NCBI GenBank assembly: GCA_963575745.1
Contig: CAUYUJ010016305.1
Location: 147,001-211,000, forward strand
Direction of reading: 5' to 3'
DNA: 64,000 nucleotides
Origin: Prorocentrum cordatum
Taxonomy: Eukaryota; Sar; Dinophyceae; Prorocentrales; Prorocentraceae
The notes under the pieces were generated by a model. It searched no databases. It was not told where the DNA came from and saw only the letters and a program-made list of their open reading frames with translations. Numbering within the stretch: the first letter of the stretch is position 1; the number at the start of each line of letters is the position of its first letter. Made by a program: the position numbers and the translations under genes. Of this stretch, positions 55,535 to 64,000 are shown piece by piece.

Positions 55535-56054
55535 TCAAAGTCTGTCTGGGGTCACGACTGTGACGAGCCCTCCTACCATATCATTCAGGAACACCCGCTC
55601 GTGTGACACATCCTCTTCCGCGCCCGCGTACTTCACCAGCGCCCGTCGTCGCATCATTCCCCCTGGTCCCGTCGGCAAGGGCCACCCGTCCGCTCCCCGG
55701 ACTCGAGGACCTGGGTGGGGCGGTGGCCCGACTGGAAGCCCAACCAGCGCCATAATGAACGCACGTGACTGTCACCTGCACGACCGAGAAAAACAGGCAG
55801 ACCAGCGCGCACACGATGAGCTGCCAAGCCTGGTGGCCCCCGCTGCTTGAAGCCGACAGCGCCTCACACTGACAGTGACAGTGGCAGATCGGTTCCGGGA
55901 TGTCTGGGCACTTTACCTCCGCCCTTCCCGCCGCTCGCGCGGCCTCCGCGGCGTCAGAGAAGACTCCGCGCAGCACCCAGGCCGAGAAGGCGGTGACCAC
56001 ACTGCTGGTCGCGACCTGCACGGACGCGGTCGAGGCGAGAAAGGCCCAGAGCAT
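55535..56054 (-). CDS. Small Cys-rich membrane-protein-like region at the 5' end of the element
   Basis: Directly inside repeat A1 the frame reads LWAFLASTASVQVATSSVVT, then VLRGVFSDAAEAARAAGRAE, the cluster CPDIPEPICHCHCQCE, and a strong hydrophobic segment (WQLIVCALVCLFFSVVQVTV, about 55765-55825). An overlapping frame (55753-55540) continues with GGMMRRRALVKYAGAEED and VFLNDMVGGLVTVVTPD, then reaches the gag-like frame through another shift. It looks like one or two membrane spans around a short Cys-rich loop. I know no function for it. Its place suggests it was the N-terminal part of the gag-like polyprotein. The conventional ATG could not be fixed. Confidence 0.45.
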
Positions 56055-56086
56055 TCACACGCGGGGATGGTCCGTGCGCACCTGAT

Positions 56087-56160
56087 GCGCAGCAAAAACC
56101 TTGAGGGTTGAAAACGGCCGCGGGGGAGAACGATCAATGCTGTGCCCCGCACTCTCATGA
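56087..56160 (-). repeat. Split direct repeat A1
   Basis: 5' terminal repeat of the element. 73 of 74 bases match A2 at 47488-47561, and similarity ends sharply at both edges. Confidence 0.93.
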
Positions 56161-56910
56161 GCTTTCAAAGGCTGGCGTGTAAGGAGACTGTATCAGTGGA
56201 TGCAAGGATGGATTATACCTGGGCCTCCTTTTGTTTTTTAATGTACAAATAAATCATCGGTACTACCTCACTCGAGTGCTATACATATATCGTGCTGTGG
56301 ATCCGCCTGCGGACCTCGCAGACTGGTGGAACTGAGCGCCCACCCTGCTGGCAATAGCGGGCGGAAGCCACAACGGCGACAGAACCAGACAAATGGATGA
56401 CAAGTAGCGAGGAAAAGGTGGGGAAAGGAACCGCGCTCAACGCTTATTTGAGGCAGCGGCTGAGCAACTTAAGGAAAGTGCCTTTCCATGCCCGCCTGCT
56501 TCTGAATCTGAGCCAAGAGCCAGGTCTGAGCCACGCACCGTTCGTGCGCAGAGCCCGCACCGAAAAGGTCGGGCGCGGCCTCCCAGTTGGAGGGTGAAAG
56601 TGGGGGTCGGCCGCAGGGCCCCGGCAATGATGTCTGCATGGGCCATGAATGGGCGATGCATCCTCGATTGCTGTGTTCGGCGGGGGAACAAGTGGAAGCC
56701 CCCCGCCTGCACCCATGCGCGAGACTTGAAAGGAAAGGAAGCAAGGGGGCGGGGGGCTCGGGAAAGGCGACGAAGGCAACGTGCGCTGAGGGCGCAAAGA
56801 GAAAAGGCTGGAACAAACGAAAGCGGTCAGGTGAGTGTCGAAATCTGCCCAGCCAATCTGACATGCGGAACACAACGCCTCAGTGTTGGGGATCTTGAAG
56901 GCCAGGGCAA
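56161..56910. other. No gene recognised
   Basis: Unique DNA outside the element's 5' end. No family signature in any frame. Confidence 0.5.
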
Positions 56911-57126
56911 AATGTGAATTCACATTGCGGGGAAAAACAAAATGTGAATTCACATTTTTGGAAAAAGGAAGATGTGAATTCACATTTTGGAAAAGGAAGA
57001 TGTGAATTCACATTTTGGAATTTTGTGCAGGATTCTTTTTAAAGGGGCCAGGATGTGAATTCACATTTTGGGAAAAGGAAAATGTGAATATACATTTTGG
57101 GAAAAAGGAAAATGTGAATTCACATT
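56911..57126. repeat. Seven palindromic iterons at about 30-bp spacing
   Basis: AATGTGAATTCACATT, or its inner 14 bases, starts at 56911, 56941, 56971, 56999, 57052, 57081 (one variant, GAATATAC) and 57111. Spacers resemble TTGGGAAAAGGA. The intervals are 30, 30, 28, 53, 29 and 30 bp. Confidence 0.95.
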
Positions 57127-57856
57127 TTGGGCGAAAAATGGGCCACATTCCAAATCTGTCTTGGGGGTCGAGAAGTCATCGTTTGGGAACATACACGATC
57201 ATCAATCGCACAATCAAGACACACTTGCACTCCACTTCGCTGCCCCACGCGCAATATGCAAGAACCCCCGTACGCATGAACGATAATGGATGGACGGCGC
57301 GCGTGCCCGCGCGGGCAGCGCGCGGGCACGAACGACTGGCCCCCAATGACCGCCAACATTGGACGCCAATCGTACCCGTTCGCATACATGAACGATACAT
57401 TGAGCATACATGGGCCATTCAGCCCCCATTGAAGACCCCCTGTTGCAGACCCCCTCTTTCACCCTCCAACCCAGCAGCATCGCGGCTGGTGGCCGGCCCC
57501 CCAGCCTCCTCCCGAGTGGGTGAAGGATCAGCGAGAGGGGCTCTGCTGGGGCTCCAATCCAGCCGCGTGGCACCTCCACGTGGCAACCTCGCCGCCAGCT
57601 GGCGCCAACGACGAAGTACAACTTGGCGTATGCCGCGCAAAACTAAGCAGACAAGAGCAAACACCCCCCCTGAAGATGGACTGGTGTTGGCAAGGTCGCC
57701 AAAGAGATAGAGCAATCAGGGTGCACAAGAAACAACTGTCGGGCACTACGACGACGCTGCACAAGCAGCCGCTACGACCCAATGGAAGAGATTCTGGATC
57801 CATTGAGGGCCCCGTGCGCCTGTCCAGGCATTCAAACAGGGGCCCCAAAAAGCTTG
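57127..57856. other. No gene recognised
   Basis: Unique DNA between the iterons and the acyltransferase pseudogene; includes a small inverted GCGCGCGTGCCCGCGCGGGC-type stretch near 57297-57325. It would hold the 3' flank of the retroposed gene, but no poly(A) run is visible. Confidence 0.45.
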
Positions 57857-59544
57857 CTACCAGATTGCGACCTTTTCAGACAGGGTGCTTTTGATACCCA
57901 GGGTCTTCTCGATGGCCCAGTCGTCGATGCCCTTGATATTCTTCTCCTGGCGCCAGCGCTGCCACTGGGTCAGGGGGCTGGTGAAGAACTGCTCGCACAA
58001 GTACGCGGAGGCTAACAGCAGAACTGGGAACAGCACCTTCTTCCAGAAGGAGCTGTGCAATCCGATGTTGTATTCGGCGAAGTCCCACACCGTCTCTTGA
58101 AGGATGTACTGGTTGTACGAAATCCTTCCCATGAGCAAGAGCGGCCTGCTCCGGAAGAGATATGTTGCGGCCGGGTCCATCCCTACAGCGCAACCCAACA
58201 GTATAAACACCATCAACGGCAAGATGCCCCCGTTGTGGTAGAAGAGGTGCACCACGTAGTAGTCGACAAAGACCACCATTAATGCGTAAACGACGTACCC
58301 TATGATGGCGCCGCAGCGGAAAATGGCGGGGGCCTTGCCCACATCGAGGGCCAGGTGCCTGCTCAACTCCGTTGGCGGCTCACCCGTCTCAACGTCGCTC
58401 ATTGCGGTCAGCACGAAGATCCGCGCCGTGACGATGCCAGACACGTAGACATGGAAATAACCCAAGGAACAACCCTGAATCGCAGACCGGAGCACTCGGT
58501 AGCAATATCCCGTACATATTCCTTCTTTCTCTGTCCATTGCAGGAGACCAGGCACAATCGAGAAGAGCCAGAGTCCCAAAAGGGCAGAATAACACGCCCC
58601 GATCGAGTAAGTGCGAAAGTGCCGCGCCAACGGTCGGAGAAGCAGCCAGTAAACGACCAGACAGCTCATGAACCAAGCCACACCTTTCCACCGTTGCGTC
58701 GCGCAAAGAACGTGGCTATCCGCGGGTCCACGAGCAATGGGAACGTCGACGCCGATCTCCCGAGGATGCGCCTCCTGCTCGATGCAAATAGGGAGCCATG
58801 ACTGTATTAGCAATACGTGCACGGGCAAGACCGCCCAATCGAAAGCCGGGTGGTATATTATATTGGTGAGCATCCTCAGAAGCAAGGCAAGCAGATAAGT
58901 CGGGTGCACGGTGATCAAGCGTTTCCTAAGGTACTCGAGTTGGCTGATGTTCGGCGCCTTCCAGCCTGGTCGAGCCATTAGGCCAAGACGAAACCGCTCA
59001 GCACAAAAAAGAACTGTGTCCAAGCACTCCCCCACTCGGCAAACACCCCGAGCTCCTCCTCGTAGAAGTGATAGCACACGATCATGCAAGAGCAGAGTCA
59101 GCTGGGCGCGTCCAGCGCATCCAAGCGGGGGGCCTTGGCTGAGCGCGCCTTCGTCGAGGCAGGCGTCTGATCCTTCGGCGCTCCCGCCGGCCCTGGCGTC
59201 TCCGAACCTTTCGGGCCCGGCGCTCACTCCTGAATGGCTGGTGCCTCCGCCAGGGCCTCCTCCGCAGCTGGGGCAGGGCCCTCGCCATCGGCAGCCCGCG
59301 ACGCGCCCGCGAGGGGAGCCCCGTGCCCGAGCAGCTCCGGCCCCGGCGCTGCCTCGAGGGGTGCCCTGGCCTGGCCCGCCCCGCTGAGGGCCGAGAGGCC
59401 GACGCAGGCGCCGCCACGCACCGGCCCGCCCGCCGTGGGCACAGCCATGGCGGAGTCCCTGGCGACGTGAGCCCCGAAACGAGCCCTGCCCTTGCGAGGT
59501 TGCACCCTCGCGGTCGTAAGCCCGGCTGGCTTCGGCCAGAGTGT
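57857..59544 (-). pseudogene. Retroposed acyltransferase-3 family membrane protein
   Basis: Membrane O-acyltransferase of the acyltransferase-3 (OafA/NolL-like) family, which moves acyl groups onto sugars or lipids. After the leader relic, the native N-terminal frame has ATG at about 59448 (MAVPTAGGPVRGG) and contains two in-frame TGA codons, after APAIQE and after DALDAPS. It then carries the catalytic-His region MIVCYHFYEEEL and FFFVLSGFVLA (58981-59021). A frameshift near 58975 leads into a long intact part (58970-57857): YLRKRLITVHPTYLLALLLR, TQRWKGVAWFMSCLVVYWLL, several further membrane spans, FRSRPLLLMGRISYNQYILQ and the end TLSEKVAIW. The motifs and at least eight hydrophobic segments make the family likely. 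The stops and shift mark a processed pseudogene, still well preserved over its C-terminal 370 residues. Confidence 0.75.
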
Positions 59545-59566
59545 CTTGAGCCAGGATGGCTACGGA
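59545..59566 (-). other. Relic of dinoflagellate spliced leader, 20 of 22 bases
   Basis: On the minus strand this is TCCGTAGCCAT, CC, TGGCTCAAG. The only differences from the leader are CC in place of TT in the middle. The initial T fits the leader's D position and the AAG end is intact. It lies about 100 bp upstream of the likely ATG of the acyltransferase. Confidence 0.93.
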
Positions 59567-60917
59567 TTCTACCTGGGCCTCACTGGCTGGCCCCTCGGCT
59601 CCAGAAACGTCTGCGAACGCACGCGAATCGGCACAAACGGCTCCCAGTCCGCCCCAGAAGGCTCCGGGACGGCTATAGGGGGTCCCAAGGCTGTCGAATG
59701 TGTGCCCAAGAAGACCTTCCAGAGGGTCTCCACGGCCCCTAAACCATTGACTTTCTATAGATCTTAGCAAGGTTTGTAATTCTCGCCTTGTTCTAGCTTC
59801 CGACTGCCCACGACCGCCCAAGAGGCCCCCAAGATTGCCCCAACATGGCCTCTGGACGACTCAAGAAGCCTGCATGAGGGCCGCATGAACCACCCAAGCG
59901 GGAAAAGCAGAACTGGCATTGGGAGCCTTGCCCTTCAAAGTGTCCCCAGAGGCCTCCAGATGTCCCCAAAAAGACCCCAAGAGGCCCGAAGATTCCAGTG
60001 GGCTGCCACCCCCCTGGGTGGTCCAGTGCGCCCGCACGGACCTGTGGGCAACACACTCGGTGCGGCCAGCCTGGGGCGCTCGAGAGACCCTTACAGAAAA
60101 CTCGAGACCCCGCTGGCCGACGCACCAGACCCACCAGGGGAGGGCGGGGAAGCTGGCGACGCCAGCAACGAACCCACTGCCTGTAGACGACGCAACGTCT
60201 TGCCCAGCACCTTCCCGGGGCACCACGGGCGGCACCGAACCGCCACCTCAACAACGACGGGGCCCTCAGAGAACCCCTGCGAACCACCACGGGAGCCCTA
60301 GGACCCCTGGCGCCAAAGAGACGCCGCCTGCAAGCAACAACAATAGGGGAACCTCAGAGGGCCCCTGCGAGCCCCCGCGGGGGCAAGCGATACTGCCTCG
60401 GCAGCGAAAGCCGACACTTGATACCCCGCCTGGGACACGGGCGGAGGGAGGAGCGACCATGCGCGACAAGTCTGCGAATCCAGCCATAGCGACAAGGGGT
60501 GTAGCCTGCCTGGAATCTTCCTCCCAGGAACCACGTTCAGGGACGATTAAGAAGGCACTCGAGAGGCTTCACATAAGCCACCTAAGGGGCCCAAAACCAG
60601 CACCTTACCACAATGGCCCAGACATCCGCCGATCTGATTCGTCCGATGCTCGGCCCCAGAGATCCCGACCCATTCCCCCGGGGCGATTATTGGGCCTGTA
60701 TTCATTTGTGATGGCCCTGGGGCCCGATGGCGGAGCCGAGACCTAGGAACAGAAACGCACCGTTGGACACATCAAATCTTCGGAAGTCTCGGTGTGCGAG
60801 CATGGCGATCGCCCCCAAACAGCCCGAAGAGGCCGCGGCCCCAAGACGGGCCCCAAAGGCTCCCGCGGCCCCGAAAGCACCGCGAGGTGGCCCAGCATGG
60901 CCGGCGAAAGGACCCCA
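59567..60917. other. No gene recognised; CCAAGAGGCCCC-type minisatellite at 59810-59990
   Basis: The minisatellite is of the same type as 24400-24760. The rest is unique DNA with loosely repeated CCCGCGGGG and CTGCGAGCCCC words. Confidence 0.5.
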
Positions 60918-61360
60918 GCAGGAGGAGGAGGAGGAGGAGGAGGAGGAGGAGGAGGAGGAAGAGGAGGAGGAGGAGGAGGAGGAGGAGGAGGAGGAGGAGG
61001 AGGAGGAGGAGGAGGAGGAGGAAGAGGAGAGGAGAGGAGGAGGAGGAGGAGGAGGAGGAGGAGGAGGAGGAGGAGGAGGAGAGAGGAGGAGGAGGAGAAG
61101 GAGCAGCAGCAGGGGAAGAGGAGGAGGAGAGGAGGAGGAAGGAGGAGGAGGAGGAGGAGGAGGATGAAGAGGCGGAGGAGGAGGAAGAGGGAGGGAGGGG
61201 GAGGAGGGGGGGGAGGGGGACGAGGAGATGGAGGAGGAGGAGGGGAAGGAGGAGGATGAGGAGGAGGAGGAGGAGGGGGAGGAAAAGGAGGAGGGGGATG
61301 AGGATGAGGATGAGGATGAGGGGGAGGAGGAGGAGGAGGAGGAGGAGGAGGAGGATGACC
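60918..61360 (+). repeat. (GGA)n tract, about 440 bp
   Basis: GGA with AAGAGG, GATGAG and GGGGGA interruptions, beyond the 3' end of the minus-strand gene at 61462-62367. Confidence 0.95.
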
Positions 61361-61461
61361 GAGCCTCAGGAGGGCGCGTGTACCCCGCCTCCCGCCGCGG
61401 GGGGCCTGGTCACCACCTGAGGTGCCAGGGCCCCCCGACCGCGAACTCGATGCAGTCGAGC

Positions 61462-62367
61462 TCACACGTGGACGGACTTATCAATGCCGTCCATGTCCGC
61501 GGGAGGGGGAAGGGGCGAGGGCCCTGCACGCGAAGCGGCGAGGCCGCCTACCACCCCCCCCCGCTGCTCCTCCCGCGGCCGGCCGCCCCGGGCCTGGACC
61601 ATCACCCGTGGACCGCCGCGCGCTCGACGGCCACCAGCCGCTCCGGAGCCCCCGCCACGCGTGCCGTCGGACGAGGCCGCCAACTCCTCGAGCTCGACGG
61701 CCATTGCGACCAGCACGCCGTGGTCGAAGGGGGCCGTCTCGGGAGCGGGAGGCAGCCCAGCGCGCTCCCGCAGGCGGACGACGAGGTTCCTCAGCTGCCA
61801 CACCTCGAGGTGGCCAAGCTTGCCCTTGCCGCCGCTCTCGCCGCCCTTGCCCGCGTTCTTGCCCTTGCCCTCGCGCTGGTCTGTGCTGGCAGGCGGGCCA
61901 CGAGCCTGCATCACCACGGGCAGCTCGTCGGCCCAAGCGTCGTCCTCCAGCATCGGCTGAGGCGGGGCGCCAGCCCCCGTGGCCACCTCGCCCGCCGACC
62001 CCTTGTCGATGTCCATGCCGTCAGCGACGATGTAGTGCTTGCCGTTCTCGTCCCCGCCCTTCGAGCCGCCGCGGCCGCGGGGCCGCCGCCTCCTGCGCGA
62101 GGAAGCCGCTGGATCCGCCAGGGGCGCCGCGACGAGCGCGGGGGAGGAGGGCGTGGCGAGCACAGCCACCGCCGTGCGCAGCAGGCCTTCGGCGGCGCGG
62201 ATGAGGCGTACCGCCTCCCGCTGGCCGCTCGCAAGCCCAGCCGCCGCGTGCGTCGCCAGCACTGCGCCGCGCGCAGCGTCCAGCGTCGCCTTCGCGGAGC
62301 GGGCGTCGGTCGTCGGCGGCGTCGGCGAGGCGGCGGGTCGGCGGGGCGACCCAGCGGCGGCGGCGCG
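61462..62367 (-). CDS. Unknown retroposed gene, copy 2
   Basis: Paralogue of 5402-6128. Read from the leader relic at 62380-62368: ARSAKATLDAARGAVLATHA, REAVRLIRAAEGLLRTAVAV, the basic block RRRRRPRGRG, ENGKHYIVADGMDID, MLEDDAWADELPVV, REGKGKNAGKGGE, LEVWQLRNLVVRLRERAG, FDHGVLVAMAVELEELAASS, and a C-terminal Gly/Arg-rich tail to a stop at 61462. Gene order, leader relic and flanking simple repeats match copy 1, and even the sequence beyond the coding part (GAGCCTCAGGAGG next to the GGA tract) is shared. This copy is intact in one frame over about 300 residues and may be functional. Family unknown; the basic blocks suggest nucleic-acid binding by inference only. Confidence 0.6.
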   Translation of the reverse strand, partial: RAAAAGSPRRPAASPTPPTTDARSAKATLDAARGAVLATHAAAGLASGQREAVRLIRAAEGLLRTAVAVLATPSSPALVAAPLADPAASSRRRRRPRGRGGSKGGDENGKHYIVADGMDIDKGSAGEVATGAGAPPQPMLEDDAWADELPVVMQARGPPASTDQREGKGKNAGKGGESGGKGKLGHLEVWQLRNLVVRLRERAGLPPAPETAPFDHGVLVAMAVELEELAASSDGTRGGGSGAAGGRRARGGPRVMVQARGGRPREEQRGGVVGGLAASRAGPSPLPPPADMDGIDKSVHV

Positions 62368-62386
62368 TGAGCCAGAATGCCAACTT
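62366..62386 (-). other. Eroded relic of spliced leader
   Basis: On the minus strand 62380-62368 reads GCATTCTGGCTCA, 11 of 13 against the leader core. CTCAAG lies just upstream (minus strand), which could be the end of a second, earlier leader, but it is too short to be sure. Confidence 0.55.
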
Positions 62387-62580
62387 GAGGAGGAGGAGGA
62401 GGAGGAGGAGGAGGAGGAGGAGGAGGGAGAAGGACGAGGAGGAGGAGGAGGAGGAGGAGGAGGGGAAGGAGGAGGAGGAGGAGGAGGAGGAGGAGGAGGA
62501 GGAGGGAGAGTAGGGAGAGGAGGAGGAGGAGGGAGGAGGAAGAGATGAAGAAGGAGGAGATTGAGGAGGAGGAGGAGGAC
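62387..62580 (+). repeat. (GGA)n tract
   Basis: GGA with AGAAGGAC, GGGGAAG and GAGAGTAGG interruptions, directly upstream (minus strand) of the leader relic. Confidence 0.95.
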
Positions 62581-63466
62581 GAGGAGGATAACAAAGAGTA
62601 AAAATATCAATGCGGCATCGAGGCGCGCCGTGTTTCTGTTTTCCCACAAAGTCCGAGGCGGGGCGGGCCTGCACAGGCCCTCGAAAAACAAACAGTAGTT
62701 AGAACGTAAGCGCTCTCAAAATTCGCATGGACAGGGACAACGGAAAAACACAACTGAAATTTTACACGGCTGTCAGCCGAAGCTGGGTTTAAACCGGAAA
62801 GAAAACCAAGATGGCCTAGACAGGCCCCGACAGGCTTATCCCAAGCCCCGGGGAATCATCGCGCCGACAAGTAAGGGCGCGACGCACTGCGCGGAATTGC
62901 CAGCTGACTGTGCGATACACGCAGGCGGCACGGCAGCAAGAGCGATGGCAGCACCTCAGGCCTGGAACGGGTCCAGGAGCACGAGCCTGGAAATCGCGAG
63001 CAGGGAGAAATAGAGCAAGGGGTACATGCTCGAAGTATGGGGAGGGGCCACCGTTAACCCTACGCCCATGCCAAACCAACGCCACACAGCATGTCAAGGG
63101 CGTAGAGAGAGTAACCCAGAGCGCAGCACGTCTCAAACCAGTGAAACTGTTCAAGTCGCCACGATGCAGGTAGCGTGTGATGACCAGTACATTATGAAGT
63201 GAGCCAATCAGAAATGTAAACAGCCAAACCGTACACGTTCAGCTCAAAGGTCGATATGGAGCGTGAGCAAGTCACCATGATAATACTGAAACGTCAGTTT
63301 AACCCGTCCCCGCCAGTCGGTACCCTCTGCCTCCTTAGTCTGTGTGAATCCAGCCAGTCGGCACCCTCTGCCTCCGAGTCTGGCCGAAGCCAGCGTAGGA
63401 GGTGAGCGGTGCGTGCTAGCATGGAACAACAGCGCAAGAAGTGAACACTGCGTGCTGACGGGGGTC
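62581..63466. other. No gene recognised; short direct repeat
   Basis: GCCAGTCGG(T/C)ACCCTCTGCC occurs twice about 43 bp apart at 63311 and 63354. The rest is unique. Confidence 0.5.
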
Positions 63467-63497
63467 CGACCTATTCTAATTTATTTAGAATAGGTCG
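63467..63497. terminator. 13-bp perfect hairpin at the end of the partial minus-strand gene
   Basis: CGACCTATTCTAA (63467-63479) and its reverse complement (63485-63497) enclose TTTAT. The stop codon of the minus-strand frame (63485) lies at the inner edge of one arm. Whether it has any role in 3' end formation is unknown. Confidence 0.5.
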
Positions 63498-64000
63498 CTG
63501 CACAACCAACAGAGCATCATCACGCAAGTAGACAATTTTGAAACATTTCTTCTATGGCCCCCTGGCGGGGCGGCCCCGACCGCGCGCCGACCTCCCACCT
63601 CTTGCAGAGCCCTGACGAAAAAGTGGCGCAAACGCGCGCCCGAAGGCACTGAGCGCGCGTCGGAGCATTCCTGGGGGATCGGCATCTGCTCCGTCTGGTC
63701 CACGTTCTGGAGGCTGAGGTGCAACTTCTTCTTGCCTGGGTCGTAGCACTTGGTTATGCGAAAGAGCCGTACTCGATCCCGAGCATCTGCCAGAGCCGCC
63801 TTGCAAAACCATTCCTTGTACCATGAAAGAAGCTCCTCGTAAGGTTTGGCCCCCAGACTGCCCGTGCGCTCTAAGAGCTTGCTGACGAAACCCCGAAACA
63901 TATGCAAGTGAGGAGGGGCCAGCTGGTGGCCCCGACCCGCGTCGCGCACGTTCTGGCTGTAGTTCTGGCCGTCGGCGCGGGCGGCTTCGATCTCGGGAAG
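63485..64000 (-). CDS. Unknown protein, 5' end beyond the window
   Basis: Open on the minus strand from the window edge to a TAA at 63485. It reads LPEIEAARADGQNYSQNVRD, HMFRGFVSKLLERTGSLGAK, YEELLSWYKEWFCKAALADA, RDRVRLFRITKCYDPGKKKL, HLSLQNVDQTEQMPIPQEC and LRHFFVRALQEVGGRRA. Mixed hydrophobic and charged composition, regular helical pattern and lack of repeats make it a credible gene. The last 20 residues or so (NVSKLSTCVMMLCWLCSDLF) differ in character and may be read-through into an intron or 3' flank. I recognise no family. It is oriented like the gene at 61462-62367 but is separated from it by the leader relic and GGA tract, so the two are probably independent. Confidence 0.5.
   Translation of the reverse strand, partial: LPEIEAARADGQNYSQNVRDAGRGHQLAPPHLHMFRGFVSKLLERTGSLGAKPYEELLSWYKEWFCKAALADARDRVRLFRITKCYDPGKKKLHLSLQNVDQTEQMPIPQECSDARSVPSGARLRHFFVRALQEVGGRRAVGAAPPGGHRRNVSKLSTCVMMLCWLCSDLF

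Larger units (their letters stand above)
47243..56160 (-). mobile_element. Tyrosine-recombinase retrotransposon (DIRS/Ngaro-like) with split direct repeats
   Basis: Read on the minus strand: terminal repeat A1 (56160-56087), gag-like region (56085-53931), RT (about 51740-50850), RNase H (50620-49840), tyrosine recombinase (49800-48600), methyltransferase domain (48500-47711), then B1 (47708-47559), A2 (47561-47488) and B2 (47396-47243). A1 and A2 are both 74 bp and differ at one position. B1 (150 bp) and B2 (154 bp) are also nearly identical. The order A1-genes-B1-A2-B2 is the split-direct-repeat layout of Ngaro/PAT-type elements, which integrate through a tyrosine recombinase instead of an integrase. 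A foreign satellite element (51741-53930) sits between gag and RT. Several frameshifts make this copy defective, but the close terminal repeats suggest it is not very old. Confidence 0.85.

Noticed and set aside
56911-57126. CRISPR-like appearance of the palindrome array
   Set aside because: Repeats are only 16 bp, spacers of about 12-14 bp are similar to each other, no cas genes exist and the context is eukaryotic.
57857-59821. Single 654-codon frame through the whole acyltransferase region
   Set aside because: Its N-terminal third is the wrong frame. The family motifs CYHFYEEEL and FFVLSGF lie in another frame, so the region was annotated as a frameshifted pseudogene.

Overview
The window looks like nuclear DNA of a dinoflagellate. 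The strongest reason is four relics of the dinoflagellate trans-spliced leader (core CCATTTTGGCTCA), all on the minus strand and each at the 5' edge of a gene-like segment: at 59545-59566 (20 of 22 positions match the known leader), 21812-21832 (19 of 21), 6129-6141 (core exact) and 62368-62380 (11 of 13). Such relics mark mRNAs that were reverse-transcribed and put back into the genome. The rest fits: high GC, very long simple-sequence tracts, abundant broken retroelements, captured C5-type DNA methyltransferases, and no bacterial gene organisation. No rRNA, tRNA, CRISPR array or compact operon is visible.

Layout. 1-3285 is the 3' part of a Copia-type retrotransposon polyprotein with an unusual C-terminal membrane segment and coiled coil. 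3980-4780 is the 3' end of a non-LTR (LINE-type) retroelement. 5106-6490 is a small gene of unknown function, with a leader relic, between two GGA tracts. 6490-13750 is a 7-kb block of unrelated tandem repeats, many built on alternating CG cores or perfect palindromes. 16310-21190 (minus) and 30610-36900 (plus) are two decayed copies of the same LINE family. Between them lie a leader-relic fragment (21576-21832), a frameshifted DNA methyltransferase (22540-23998) and a KRPAAA-repeat protein gene (25652-28195). 37000-46500 is mostly satellite and microsatellite DNA. 47243-56160 (minus) is a nearly complete tyrosine-recombinase retrotransposon with gag-like, RT, RNase H, recombinase and methyltransferase domains and split direct repeats. 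57857-59566 (minus) is a retroposed acyltransferase pseudogene. 61462-62580 is a second copy of the 5.4-6.1 kb gene. A partial unknown gene runs off the right edge.

The most novel-looking system is a family of mobile satellites. Tandem arrays of 77-bp or 90-bp units sit between fixed end sequences (TTAGCCTGGCGAA at one end, a block ending GGATGGTTGGGAA at the other). One copy interrupts the second LINE (34390-36038) and one the tyrosine-recombinase element (51741-53930). Removing either restores the host reading frame exactly with no target-site duplication. A third, in the other orientation, ends at 44701. Asymmetric inverted repeats, a tandem-repeat core next to microsatellite, and insertion at T-rich sites without duplication resemble non-autonomous Helentron-type elements. 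No transposase or helicase is present here, so this remains a hypothesis.

Almost every long open frame in the repeat regions is an artefact of simple or stop-free repeats, and these are left out. Most retroelement genes are broken by frameshifts, so coordinates describe remnants rather than intact proteins.
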